The notes under the pieces are model-generated. The model had not been told where the DNA came from. It saw only the letters and a program-made list of their open reading frames with translations, and ran no database searches. The position numbers and the translations under genes are program-made. A stretch of DNA of 32,666 nucleotides from the NCBI GenBank assembly GCA_023247235.1, contig JAHFGW010000008.1:1-32666 (forward strand), given 5' to 3'. The stretch is from Candidatus Omnitrophota bacterium (GTDB taxonomy: Bacteria > Omnitrophota > Gorgyraeia > Aquiviventales > Aquiviventaceae). Below, one piece after another: positions 6,603 to 14,907 of the stretch; within the stretch, counting starts at the first letter, position 1; every line of letters begins with the position of its first letter.

Positions 6603-9398
6603 CTATCCGGTGTGGCGCATGCCGGCGGCGATGCCGTTGATCGTCAGCGCCAGCGCCCGCTCCAGCCGCCGCCGCTGGGGTGATCGCTGGGCGCGCCGCT
6701 CTGCCCCGAGAAACCGGACCTGGAGCAAGCTGATCGGATCCACGTACGGATTGCGCAGCCGGATGGAGTTCTTCAGGACGTAGTGCGTATCCAGCAGCTC
6801 CCGCTGGCCGGTGATGTCCAGAATCGCCCGGCGCGAACGGGCGAACTCCTCTTCTACCGCACAGAAGACGCGCCGGCCCAGGTCGATCGGCTTCACGAGC
6901 CCGGCATACGCGCGCGCGATGCGCATGTCGGCCATGCCGAGGCTCATCTGGGTGAAGTCCACCATCACCTGAAACCACGGAAACCCCTCGTACATCTGCT
7001 GGAGCGTGCGCAGCCCCTCCGGATGCGCGCGGCAGAACTGTTCCACCGCCGCGCCGAACGGAAACCAACCCGGCAGGAGGTGCCGGTTCTGCGTCCAGCT
7101 GAAGACCCAAGGGATCGCGCGCAAGTCCTCGATCCGCCGCGAGCGGCTGCGTCGCGCGGGCCGCGAGCCGATCCGGAACTTGATGATCGCCTCGATGGGG
7201 CTGGCCTGCTCGAAGTAGCGCAGCAACGCCGGATCCTCCAGGACCGCCCGGCGGTAGCCGGTGTAGGCCGCCTGCGACAATTCCTCGATGACCGTCCGCC
7301 AGGCCTCCAGGCGCGCTGGGGGTTTGGGCGCGATGAGGCCGGCCTCCAGTACGGCGGAGAGGACCAGCTCTAAGTTCCGCATCGCCATGACGGGATTGGC
7401 GTACCGCTCGGCGATGACCTCGCCTTGCTCCGTAATCTTGATCCGGCCCTCCAGGGTCCCCCGAGGCTGCGCCAAGATCGCCTGGTGCAAGGGCCCGCCG
7501 CCCCGGCCGATCGTCCCGCCGCGGCCGTGGAAGAATTGCACGCGCACCCCGTGGGCCTTGGCGACGGCGTAGAGCCGCCGCTGGGTTTCGTGCAGCTCCC
7601 AGTTGGCCGTCAGGAACCCGCCGTCTTTGTTGGAGTCTGAATAGCCGAGCTGGATCTGCTGGTTGCCGCCCCGCGCCTTGAGGTACTGCCGATAGCCCGG
7701 GTGGCCGTAGAGCGTGCCCATGATCCGGTGCGCCCGGCGCAGCTCCTCGATCCCCTCAAAGAGCGGCACGAGGTTGACGCGGCTGATCCACCCCAGGCTG
7801 GTGCGGCGGAGCAAATCCGCCTGCTGGAAGAACCACAGGACGATCAGCACGTCGCTGGCCTCGTGCGTCATGCTGATGATGTAGCCATCGATCGCTTCCG
7901 CGTCGACCTGCTCCGAATGTTCGGCCATGACTTGGAACGTCCGGATGACTTCCTGCGTGGCGGCCGAGGCGCCGTGCGAGAGTTCCAGGTAACGGGGCTT
8001 GGCGAGGAGCTCGCCCAAGAGGACCAGGCGTTGGGCTTCGCTCATGCGGCGTGGATCGCTCGCGGCCATCCCCGCCCCCAGGTGGGGCGGGGCCAGGCCG
8101 TGCAGGCGGGTCAGCTCCGCGAAGGCGTCCCGATGCCGCTGGCTGTGCTCGCGGACATCGAGCTTCACGAAGGACAGGCCGAACAGGGACACCTGCAGCA
8201 TGAGCTTGGCGACTTCGTGCTCGGCAATCGCCTCCGCCCGGTGCGCCCGCAGGCTGCGCTGGATCAGCTCCAGCTCCCGCCGGATCTCCTGGGCGCTGGC
8301 GTAGCCGCCTTCCAATTCGGCCGGATGCCGGTACATCTGGCGCAGCCGGTGGCTCATGATCGCCAGCTTCTGCCGGTACGGCTGGTGTGGAAACGTTTGA
8401 TCCAGCGACTCGGCCAGCGCCGGGAACGCGCGCCGGTCGCTCGCCAGCGAGCGCAAGAAGCCCCGCGACATGCGGCAGAGCAAATCCGAGTGCGTCAGGC
8501 GCCCCTGAAGCCGCTCGAATGACTCCAGGTACTTGCCCAGGATCGCCGCGCGGTAGCGCAGGAGCGCGCGGCGCAGCGATTCATGCGTGACGTTCGGGTT
8601 GCCGTCTTTGTCGCCCCCGATCCAGCTGCCGAAGCGCACCGGGCCGACGAGCGGCAGGCGCCTGCCGTACACGCGTTCGACTTCCAGGCGAAACGCCAGG
8701 CCCAGCTCCGCCAAGCTGTCGAACAGCACGGAGGAGAGATAGTAGAGGCCTTGCTCTAATTCATCCTCCACGCTGGGCCGCGCGGTACGCAGCTCATCCG
8801 TCTGCCAGAGGCTCATGATCTCTTCGCGCAGCTCGCGCGCGATCGCTTCCTCTTCTTTGGGCACCGGGTGCAGAAGCTGGCGCTTGAGCAAGAGACTCCA
8901 AATCGTCCGATGTTTGGTCAGCACCGACGGAGGCAGCGCTTGGGTCGGATGCGCGGTCAACACGAGGGTGATGGAGAGATCCTGGGCTCGCTGGGCGAGC
9001 GCATCAAAGGGGATCTTGGCGGCATGGAGCCGGTGCACGAGGTCCTCGATCGAGCCGCGTTGCGGATGAAAACCCGGCAAGCCCTCATAGTAGCGCTTGC
9101 GGCGCAGCCGGTGGGTCTCTTCGGCGATATTAACGAGCTGAAAGTACGCCGAGAAAGCCCGGATGATCTTCTCGGCCGTGGCCACCGGCATCCGCCGCAG
9201 GAGCCGCCGTAGACGCCGCTCATCCTCGGCTCGGTGGCGGCGGCGCGCGTGGATCGCCAGCCGTCGCACCCGTTCTTCGAGCTCAAGAAGCGGGGGCCCC
9301 TCCTGATGGAGAAGGACCTGCCCCAGCAGCTCGCCGAGAAAATGGACGTCCCGGCGCAGCGGCTGCAATTTTTCTTGCTGGGCGGCGCGCAGGCTCAC
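6603..9398 (-). CDS. ppc: Phosphoenolpyruvate carboxylase
   Basis: About 931 residues, within the family range. The enzyme adds bicarbonate to PEP to give oxaloacetate, refilling the TCA cycle. Conserved blocks in order: LVLTAHPTQA with the catalytic His, GSWIGGDKDGNPNVT, LDVREHSQRH, GYSDSNKDGGFLTANWELH, FHGRGGTIGRGGGP, RIGSRPARR, and the C-terminal GMRHTG (usually RNTG). Right after HPTQA the nearly invariant Arg pair is replaced by Pro-Pro (codons at 8933-8928), an unexpected change. The GTG at 9398 overlaps the stop of the upstream reductase (GTGA) and has GGAGG 7 nt before it; the open frame extends further upstream but lacks family similarity there. It is the last gene of the sdh operon. 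Confidence 0.96.
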   Translation of the reverse strand: MSLRAAQQEKLQPLRRDVHFLGELLGQVLLHQEGPPLLELEERVRRLAIHARRRHRAEDERRLRRLLRRMPVATAEKIIRAFSAYFQLVNIAEETHRLRRKRYYEGLPGFHPQRGSIEDLVHRLHAAKIPFDALAQRAQDLSITLVLTAHPTQALPPSVLTKHRTIWSLLLKRQLLHPVPKEEEAIARELREEIMSLWQTDELRTARPSVEDELEQGLYYLSSVLFDSLAELGLAFRLEVERVYGRRLPLVGPVRFGSWIGGDKDGNPNVTHESLRRALLRYRAAILGKYLESFERLQGRLTHSDLLCRMSRGFLRSLASDRRAFPALAESLDQTFPHQPYRQKLAIMSHRLRQMYRHPAELEGGYASAQEIRRELELIQRSLRAHRAEAIAEHEVAKLMLQVSLFGLSFVKLDVREHSQRHRDAFAELTRLHGLAPPHLGAGMAASDPRRMSEAQRLVLLGELLAKPRYLELSHGASAATQEVIRTFQVMAEHSEQVDAEAIDGYIISMTHEASDVLIVLWFFQQADLLRRTSLGWISRVNLVPLFEGIEELRRAHRIMGTLYGHPGYRQYLKARGGNQQIQLGYSDSNKDGGFLTANWELHETQRRLYAVAKAHGVRVQFFHGRGGTIGRGGGPLHQAILAQPRGTLEGRIKITEQGEVIAERYANPVMAMRNLELVLSAVLEAGLIAPKPPARLEAWRTVIEELSQAAYTGYRRAVLEDPALLRYFEQASPIEAIIKFRIGSRPARRSRSRRIEDLRAIPWVFSWTQNRHLLPGWFPFGAAVEQFCRAHPEGLRTLQQMYEGFPWFQVMVDFTQMSLGMADMRIARAYAGLVKPIDLGRRVFCAVEEEFARSRRAILDITGQRELLDTHYVLKNSIRLRNPYVDPISLLQVRFLGAERRAQRSPQRRRLERALALTINGIAAGMRHTG

Positions 9399-10273
9399 CG
9401 GGTCGCCTCCAGAGATGCCAGCACGGCCGAGTAGTCGAGCTCGCCGCGGCCTTCCGATTCCGCCTTGGCGAACTGCTCCTGGACGGCCTTGGTCACGGGC
9501 AGGGCGGCCTTGAGCTCTTGGGCGAGCTCTTCCATCAGCCGCAGGTCCTTGCGCATGTGCTTCAAGGCGAAGTGCGTCGAGAAGTCGCGTGCAATCATCC
9601 CCGCTCCCTTGCTCCGATACCACGGCGAACGGAAGGTGCTCGCCTCCAAGACTTCGAGGTAGCGTTGCGGATCCAATCCGCCGCGCTCAACCAGCAGGAG
9701 GCCTTCCGCAAATCCGGCCATGACATGGGCTAACATCAGGTTGGTGGCCAGCTTCAAGACCGACCCCATCCCGACGCCGCCGGCATGGATGATCGTCCGG
9801 CCCATCGCGGCCAGGATCGGGCGGCAGCGCTCCAGGGTCCCCGGCAACCCGCCGACCAGAATGACCAGCGCGCCCTCCGTCGCCGGCCCTTTGGAGCCGA
9901 CGACCGGCGCATCGAGGAACTCCGCCTGTTTGGCCGCCACCGCCCCGGCCAGCTTTCGGGATGTGGCGGGACTCACGGTGCTCATGTCCACGAGCACCGC
10001 GCCCTTGCGCAGCCCCTCCAGCGCACCCCCGGGCTCCAGGACCAGCGCTTCGACATCCGCGGGCTGCGAGACCATCGTGATGAGGATCTCCGTCTCCGCG
10101 GCGACATGCGCCGGGCTCTTCCCCGCCCGCGCGCCCAGCGCCTGCAGTGGGTGCACGCGGGACGGCGTGCGATTCCACACGGTCAGCGGAAAGCCGGCCT
10201 TGAGGAGATTGGTGGCCATCGGCCGGCCCATGGTGCCCAGGCCGAGGAATCCAATGCGGGGGGATTGCGGCAT
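9395..10273 (-). CDS. NAD(P)-dependent beta-hydroxyacid dehydrogenase family reductase
   Basis: This 292-residue protein belongs to the 3-hydroxyisobutyrate dehydrogenase family, closest by pattern to glyoxylate/succinic semialdehyde reductases. The N-terminal Rossmann motif is GFLGLGTMGRPMATNLLKAG. The substrate-binding loop is DAPVVGSKGPATEGALVILV, and the catalytic lysine lies in GSVLKLATNLML. The C-terminal half is helical. The SKGPAT variant of the substrate loop favours the glyoxylate/SSA reductase group, but substrate is not settled by sequence. It sits between sdhB and ppc, 29 bp below the sdhB stop, which suits a role in C4-acid metabolism. ATG at 10273 was preferred to the GTG one codon upstream; no clear ribosome binding site is seen. 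Confidence 0.88.
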   Translation of the reverse strand: MPQSPRIGFLGLGTMGRPMATNLLKAGFPLTVWNRTPSRVHPLQALGARAGKSPAHVAAETEILITMVSQPADVEALVLEPGGALEGLRKGAVLVDMSTVSPATSRKLAGAVAAKQAEFLDAPVVGSKGPATEGALVILVGGLPGTLERCRPILAAMGRTIIHAGGVGMGSVLKLATNLMLAHVMAGFAEGLLLVERGGLDPQRYLEVLEASTFRSPWYRSKGAGMIARDFSTHFALKHMRKDLRLMEELAQELKAALPVTKAVQEQFAKAESEGRGELDYSAVLASLEATR

Positions 10274-10302
10274 CACGAGTCAGGGACCGGCGGCGCGGCG
10301 GT

Positions 10303-11055
10303 TCACGCGGACGGTGGCCCGCCTGCGCGCTGCGCGCGGGCAGGCGGCCCGTCCGGCGACGCCGAGCGGGCGACGAGCAGCTTCTTGACGTCCCCGATCG
10401 CCTTGGTGACCTGGATGCCGCGCGGGCAGGCGTCGGTGCAGTTGAAGATCGTGCGGCAGCGCCAGACCCCGCTGGCGTCATTCAGCACTCCCGCGCGTTG
10501 CTCGGCGCCTTGGTCGCGGCTATCCATGAGGAAGCGGTGCGCCTGCACGATGGCCGCCGGGCCCAGGAACTTGCCGTTGGCCCAGAACGACGGACAGGCG
10601 GTCGTGCACGCCCCGCAGAGGATGCACTTGGTCGTGTCGTCGTAGCGCTCGCGCTGCTCCGGGCTCTGCAGCCGCTCTTTCTCCGGCGGCGCGTCGTCGG
10701 TCATCAGATACGGACGCACCGCGCGGTATTTTTCAAAGAACGCCGTCATATCGACCATGAGATCCTTCACGACGCGAAAGCCGCGCATCGGCGCCACCGT
10801 GATCGGCTGGCGCAACGACTTGACGAGCTCCTTGCAGGCCAGCCGGTTGCGGCCGTTGATCTCCATCGCATCGGAGCCGCAGATGCCGTGGCCGCACGAG
10901 CGGCGAAAGGCCAGGCCGCCGTCGTGCTGCCAGCGCACGGTATGGAGCACGTCCAGGACCCGGTCCATCGGCTGCGCGCCGACCTGGTACTGGCGCCAAT
11001 GCGGCGCCTCATCGCGCTCAGGGTCAAATCGCTGGATCTTGATGCGGATCTCCAT
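10303..11055 (-). CDS. sdhB: Succinate dehydrogenase/fumarate reductase iron-sulfur subunit
   Basis: This 250-residue protein passes electrons from the flavoprotein to quinone. The N-terminal ferredoxin domain carries the 2Fe-2S ligands in CGHGICGSDAM (Cys54, Cys59, Asp62) and Cys74; Asp in the third place is also seen in E. coli SdhB. The C-terminal domain has CILCGACTTACP and CRTIFNCTDACPRG for the 4Fe-4S and 3Fe-4S centres. The last 20 residues are Pro/Ala/Arg rich. A GGGAG sits 9 nt before the ATG. It follows sdhA after 62 bp, the largest gap inside the sdh set, which contains no further gene. Confidence 0.96.
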   Translation of the reverse strand: MEIRIKIQRFDPERDEAPHWRQYQVGAQPMDRVLDVLHTVRWQHDGGLAFRRSCGHGICGSDAMEINGRNRLACKELVKSLRQPITVAPMRGFRVVKDLMVDMTAFFEKYRAVRPYLMTDDAPPEKERLQSPEQRERYDDTTKCILCGACTTACPSFWANGKFLGPAAIVQAHRFLMDSRDQGAEQRAGVLNDASGVWRCRTIFNCTDACPRGIQVTKAIGDVKKLLVARSASPDGPPARAQRAGGPPSA

Positions 11056-11117
11056 GCGCCTATTCTCCCTGCTTCCTCACCCGCACGCAAGCTGACAAGA
11101 GATGAGGACACCAGACA

Positions 11118-12860
11118 TCAATAGGTCCGCTCCTTCGGCGGGAACTTCGTGATACGCACCGGCTTGTACGCCAAGGCCACGGTATCATCGTGCAGCGAGG
11201 CGAGGGAGTGCTTGAGCCAGTTGGCGTCGTCGCGCTTGGGAAAGTCCTCGCGGCTGTGCGCCCCGCGGGATTCGGTGCGCGCCAGCGCGGCGACCGCCGT
11301 CGCCCACGCTAAATCGAGCAGATAGCCCAGCTCCAGCGCCTCTTCAAGCTCGACATTGAACTGGAGGGCGCGGTCGCGGACCGCGACGTGCTGATACCGG
11401 CTGCGCAGCGAGGAGAGGCCGCCGAGGGCTTCCTTCAGGCCGTCGCCGACCCGGAAGACCGACACATGGTCCATCATAATCTGCTGCAGCTCGGCGCGAA
11501 TCTGGGCGGCGGATTCTCCGCTTGCTGGCGACGTGAGGCGGCCGATCAGGTCCTGGGCGCGCGCCTCGGGCGCCGCAGGCATGGTCGGCCAGTCCATGGA
11601 AGCCAAGGCGTTGGCCATGTGCCGCCCGCCTCGACGGCCGAACACCACGATATCGACCAGTGAATTGGTGCCGAGCCGGTTCGCGCCGTGCACCGAGACG
11701 CAGGCGCACTCCCCTGCCGCATAGAGGCCGATCAACGGCCGGCTCACCCCGTCGGCCAGCACTTGGGCCTCCAGCGTCGTCGGCAGGCCGCCCATCGCGT
11801 AATGCGCCGTCGGCTGCACCGGCACCAATTCCTTGACCGGGTCGACGCCTAAGTACGTCCGCACGAAATCGGCGATATCCGGCAGCTTGCCCTCGATGAC
11901 GTCGCGGCCGAGATGCCGAAGATCCAGGTGGACGTAGTCCTTCCCGTCGACACCGCGCCCGTCGCGAATCTCCAGATAGATCGCGCGGCTGATCATGTCC
12001 CGCGGCGCCAAATCCAAGAGGGTCGGCGCATAGCGCTCCATGAACCGTTCGCCGCGTCCGTTGCGCAGCACGCCGCCTTCGCCGCGGGCGCCCTCGGTCA
12101 CGAGGATGCCCAGCCCGTAGATTCCGGTCGGGTGGAATTGAAAGAACTCCATATCTTGCAACGGCACGCCGCGCCGGAACGCCACCGCGCACCCGTCCCC
12201 CGTCAGGGTGTAGGCGTTGGAGGTGACTTTGAACATGCGGCCGAACCCGCCGGTCGCCAACAGCACCGACTTCGCGTGGAAGACGTGCAGCTCGCCAGTG
12301 GCCAGGCACAACGCGACCAGCCCCGCGCACCGGCCGTGCTCGATGAGCAAGTCGAGCAGGTGGTACTCATCGAAGAACGTCACCTGCTGCTTGATGCACT
12401 GCTGGTAGAGCGTCTGGAGGATCATGTGCCCGGTGCGATCGGCAGCGTAGCAGGAGCGGCGCACCGGGGCCTTGCCGAACTCCTTGGTGTGGCCGCCGAA
12501 CCGCCGCTGGTCGATCTTGCCCTCCGGCGTGCGGTTGAACGGCAGGCCCATGTGCTCCAAATCGTAGACGACCTCGACGGCCTCGCGGCACATCGCTTCC
12601 ACGGCATCCTGGTCGGCGAGATAGTCGCTGCCCTTCACCGTATCGAACATGTGCCATTCCCAGCTGTCAGGCTCCACGTTCGCCAGCGCCGCGCCGATGC
12701 CGCCTTGGGCGGTGCCGGTGTGCGAGCGGGTGGGATAGAGCTTGCTCACGACGGCGACGCGGCAGCGTTTGGACGCTTCCAGCGCCGCCATCAGGCCGGC
12801 GCCGCCGGCGCCCACGATCACGGCATCAAACTGGTGCCGAACGACGGTCCGCGGGGCCAT
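11118..12860 (-). CDS. sdhA: Succinate dehydrogenase/fumarate reductase flavoprotein subunit
   Basis: This 580-residue protein is the catalytic subunit that oxidises succinate with covalently bound FAD. The dinucleotide-binding start is [19 protein letters not shown]. The flavinylation histidine lies in [12 protein letters not shown]. Substrate-site segments include [20 protein letters not shown] and [20 protein letters not shown], then [10 protein letters not shown] and [18 protein letters not shown]. The end, [14 protein letters not shown], is the common SdhA terminus. The ATG at 12860 overlaps the sdhD stop as TAATG, which fixes the start although the frame is open further upstream. Confidence 0.97.
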   Translation of the reverse strand: MAPRTVVRHQFDAVIVGAGGAGLMAALEASKRCRVAVVSKLYPTRSHTGTAQGGIGAALANVEPDSWEWHMFDTVKGSDYLADQDAVEAMCREAVEVVYDLEHMGLPFNRTPEGKIDQRRFGGHTKEFGKAPVRRSCYAADRTGHMILQTLYQQCIKQQVTFFDEYHLLDLLIEHGRCAGLVALCLATGELHVFHAKSVLLATGGFGRMFKVTSNAYTLTGDGCAVAFRRGVPLQDMEFFQFHPTGIYGLGILVTEGARGEGGVLRNGRGERFMERYAPTLLDLAPRDMISRAIYLEIRDGRGVDGKDYVHLDLRHLGRDVIEGKLPDIADFVRTYLGVDPVKELVPVQPTAHYAMGGLPTTLEAQVLADGVSRPLIGLYAAGECACVSVHGANRLGTNSLVDIVVFGRRGGRHMANALASMDWPTMPAAPEARAQDLIGRLTSPASGESAAQIRAELQQIMMDHVSVFRVGDGLKEALGGLSSLRSRYQHVAVRDRALQFNVELEEALELGYLLDLAWATAVAALARTESRGAHSREDFPKRDDANWLKHSLASLHDDTVALAYKPVRITKFPPKERTY

Positions 12861-13240
12861 TAGCTTGGTTGGAAGAAGAGCGCGACGGCGGTGCCCAACA
12901 GGGTCAATCCCCCGCAGACCGTGTAGAGGAACCCCAACGCCAGGCGGCGCGGGAGGGGCCGATGCAGGTAGTCGTCGATGATGACACGGACTCCGTTGAC
13001 GCCGTGCACCATCGCCAGCAGCAACATGAGCAGATCGTAGCCCCGCCAGAACCACCAGACATAGCGGCCGGCGACGAACGCGTAGTCGATCTCGTCCACG
13101 GTATGCACAAGATGCATCAGGATCAGGTGCCCAAGGGCCAGGAAGAGGAGCAGCAGTCCTGAGGCGCGCATGAAGACCCACGACCAGAGCTCCAGCCCTC
13201 CGGTGGGGCGCAAGCGGCCGTAGGAAGAGGAAAGCGTCAT
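12860..13240 (-). CDS. sdhD: Succinate dehydrogenase membrane anchor, SdhD-type
   Basis: About 126 residues with three membrane helices: near 20-45, 65-85 and 98-122. The first contains [10 protein letters not shown], whose histidines are candidate haem b ligands, and the second ends in [16 protein letters not shown], a common SdhD signature. It anchors the SdhAB head to the membrane and helps form the quinone site. The ATG at 13240 gives a standard N-terminus, but the sequence before it is a GC-rich 7-bp tandem repeat with no Shine-Dalgarno; a start further up would have to lie in the repeat. Together with sdhC, A and B it makes a complete four-subunit complex II. Confidence 0.88.
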   Translation of the reverse strand: MTLSSSYGRLRPTGGLELWSWVFMRASGLLLLFLALGHLILMHLVHTVDEIDYAFVAGRYVWWFWRGYDLLMLLLAMVHGVNGVRVIIDDYLHRPLPRRLALGFLYTVCGGLTLLGTAVALFFQPS

Positions 13241-13251
13241 GGCAATGCGGC

Positions 13252-13321
13252 GTGCGGGGTGCGGGGTGCGGAGACCACCAAGACGGCACACTCCGAACTC
13301 CGAACTCCGAACTCCGAACTC
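13252..13321. repeat. Two 7-bp tandem repeats between sdhC and sdhD
   Basis: Three copies of GTGCGGG (the last ending in A; 13252-13272) and four and a half copies of ACTCCGA (13290-13321), separated by 17 bp. The block fills most of the 94-bp gap between the sdhC stop and the sdhD ATG and leaves no ribosome binding site there. Both repeats share the 7-bp period but not the sequence. Confidence 0.8.
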
Positions 13322-13334
13322 AACGTGTGGCTCT

Positions 13335-13691
13335 TCATCTGAGGAGCGGGCGCAGCATGATCCAGGTCACGGGGACCATGGCGACCGCAAAGAGGATCAT
13401 CTCCAGCTGAAACAGCGGTTTGTGAAAGCGCATGAGGCCCACCCACACGTCCAGGATGGTGATGCGCAGGCCGTTGAGCGCATGGAAGAGCACCGAGGCG
13501 AACAGCCCGATCTCCATCACCCGGAAGACCGGGTGGCGGTAGAGCTGGATTACGGCGTTGTAGTGGTCCGGGCCCAGGACGACCAGCGCCGTATCCAGGA
13601 TATGCAGGCAGAGGAAGACCAGGACGCCCACACCGGTCACCCGGTGGAGGATCCACGACCACTGCCCGATGCCCCCGCGATAGCGACTCAT
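13335..13691 (-). CDS. sdhC: Succinate dehydrogenase cytochrome b subunit, SdhC-type
   Basis: This 118-residue membrane protein has three hydrophobic helices, near 20-40, 57-78 and 93-115. The SWILHRVTGVGVLVF segment before and in helix one is the classic SdhC motif (HRxTG), and HILDTALV supplies a candidate haem b histidine. FHALNGLRITILD follows helix two. It is the first sdh gene in the operon sdhC-D-A-B. The ATG at 13691 lies 7 bp after the stop of the QueC-like gene, so it is probably translated from a shared mRNA. A weak purine stretch (GAGCGG) precedes it. Confidence 0.9.
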   Translation of the reverse strand: MSRYRGGIGQWSWILHRVTGVGVLVFLCLHILDTALVVLGPDHYNAVIQLYRHPVFRVMEIGLFASVLFHALNGLRITILDVWVGLMRFHKPLFQLEMILFAVAMVPVTWIMLRPLLR

Positions 13692-13698
13692 CCGCTCG

Positions 13699-14409
13699 TT
13701 ATCTGCTGACGTACACGGTGGGATCCGGAATGCGCGCCGCTCGGAAGGCCCGGCGGCGCTCGGCGCACTTCTGGCAACGGCCGCAGTGCCGCCACCCCTG
13801 CGGCCGCAGGCAGGAGAACGTCAGCTCCAGGGGCACGCCGGCGGCGGTCCGGAGCGCTTGCGCTTTGCTGCATGCGGCCAGGGGTGCGATGATGCGAATC
13901 GGATGGCTCAACGCCCGGGTGAGACACCGGCCCATCGCGCGACGAAAATCCGTCGAGGCGTCTCCGAACGGGTTGCCCCGCAGAATCCCCAGCGCGATGG
14001 TCGAGATCTTCCGGCGCGCGCACACGATGGCCGCCGCGCCCAACAGGATCACATTGCGCCCGGGCAAGTACACGGCCGCGTCCGGCCGCCTGGCGCCGGG
14101 CACGCCGCGTCCCGTGAGGCTCCAGTGGGGGCCGTAGAGCGCATGAAGCGGCCACGTGAGCACCTCAAGCGGCGCCAAGTGCGGCGAGCGCATCGCGCTC
14201 AGCCACCGCCGCAGCCACGCCAGCTCTGCGGATTCCCAGGTGAGTCCGCCGCGCAGGTAGATCGGCAGGATCCGCGCGCCCTCAGCCAAGAGCCGCTGGA
14301 CCATGATGGCGCTATCGGGTCCGCCGCTGACCAGGGCAGCGATCGACCGTGCGGATCGCCCGGCTCGCTGCGCCAGGCTAACAGAGGGTCTCAGGAAAGT
14401 CAACGCCAC
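13699..14409 (-). CDS. QueC/ExsB-like ATP-dependent synthase (PP-loop ATPase)
   Basis: About 236 residues. The P-loop motif SGGPDS (residues 28-33) and four zinc-type cysteines near the C-terminus (Cys200, 209, 212, 215, in HCGRCQKCAERRRAF) match QueC, which makes preQ0 (7-cyano-7-deazaguanine) from 7-carboxy-7-deazaguanine. The middle of the protein is divergent, so it may be a QueC-like enzyme of other specificity. The GTG at 14409 was chosen because AGGAG lies 7 nt before it; upstream ATG-like starts lie in the divergent HAMP gene. No queE or queF is nearby, but a QueD/PTPS-like gene is 1.4 kb away on the other strand. It leads directly into sdhC. Confidence 0.78.
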   Translation of the reverse strand: MALTFLRPSVSLAQRAGRSARSIAALVSGGPDSAIMVQRLLAEGARILPIYLRGGLTWESAELAWLRRWLSAMRSPHLAPLEVLTWPLHALYGPHWSLTGRGVPGARRPDAAVYLPGRNVILLGAAAIVCARRKISTIALGILRGNPFGDASTDFRRAMGRCLTRALSHPIRIIAPLAACSKAQALRTAAGVPLELTFSCLRPQGWRHCGRCQKCAERRRAFRAARIPDPTVYVSR

Positions 14410-14459
14410 GACAAAACTCCTACCCGCACACGAGGTTATGCTATCATAATACCCGTCCG
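14410..14459. promoter_or_regulatory. Divergent promoter region, QueC-like gene and HAMP gene
   Basis: This 50-bp gap has an AT-rich core (about 14436-14452) in otherwise GC-rich DNA. On the plus strand TATCAT (14442-14447) or CATAAT (14445-14450) could be a -10 giving a leader of only 3-6 nt for the HAMP gene. On the minus strand TATTAT or TATGAT could serve the QueC-like gene, whose AGGAG ribosome binding site is also here. No convincing -35 was found on either side. Confidence 0.4.
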
Positions 14460-14897
14460 ATGGAGACGCAGACATTCAAGCGAAGGCAATTCATCGTCGA
14501 TCCGGCCTTCCAGCTCCAGTTCACAACCTGGCTGTTTGGGGCCGTCCTAGCTGTCGCGATCACCAGCTCCCTGATCGCCACGGGCATCCTCTGGTCTAAC
14601 CTCTATCAGCCGGGCGCGCCGCATCAGGCGACGTTCACGGCTGCCGCCATCGCGGTGTCCACCACGCTGTTGATTGAGCTGCTGCTGGCGATTCCGATCA
14701 TCTTTTATGTCGGGATCCGCCAAACGCACCGCATCGTCGGCCCCATCAACCGCATGAAGCGCATGATTGATGGCATCGGCTCCGGCGATTTCTCCCAACG
14801 CATTACCCTCCGTGAGGGAGACGTCCTCACCGACCTGGCCGGGGCGCTCAACCAGATGGCGCAGCACCTTCAGGAGCGCTTCGGCAAGCCGTCCTAG
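14460..14897 (+). CDS. Two-helix membrane protein with a HAMP domain
   Basis: This 145-residue protein has two transmembrane helices (about 24-46 and 62-86) with a short outside loop, then a HAMP domain in about 87-140: IVGPINRMKRMIDGIGSGDF, the characteristic Pro after the membrane, and ALNQMAQHLQERF at the end. HAMP domains transmit signals from sensors to kinase, cyclase or chemotaxis outputs, yet here there is neither a sensor loop nor an output domain. Stand-alone proteins of this shape occur in uncultured bacteria with unknown role. The ATG has no Shine-Dalgarno and may be near the transcript start. It ends 10 bp before the small ORF of leader module B. Confidence 0.78.
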   Translation: METQTFKRRQFIVDPAFQLQFTTWLFGAVLAVAITSSLIATGILWSNLYQPGAPHQATFTAAAIAVSTTLLIELLLAIPIIFYVGIRQTHRIVGPINRMKRMIDGIGSGDFSQRITLREGDVLTDLAGALNQMAQHLQERFGKPS

Positions 14898-14907
14898 GAT
14901 TTCCCGG

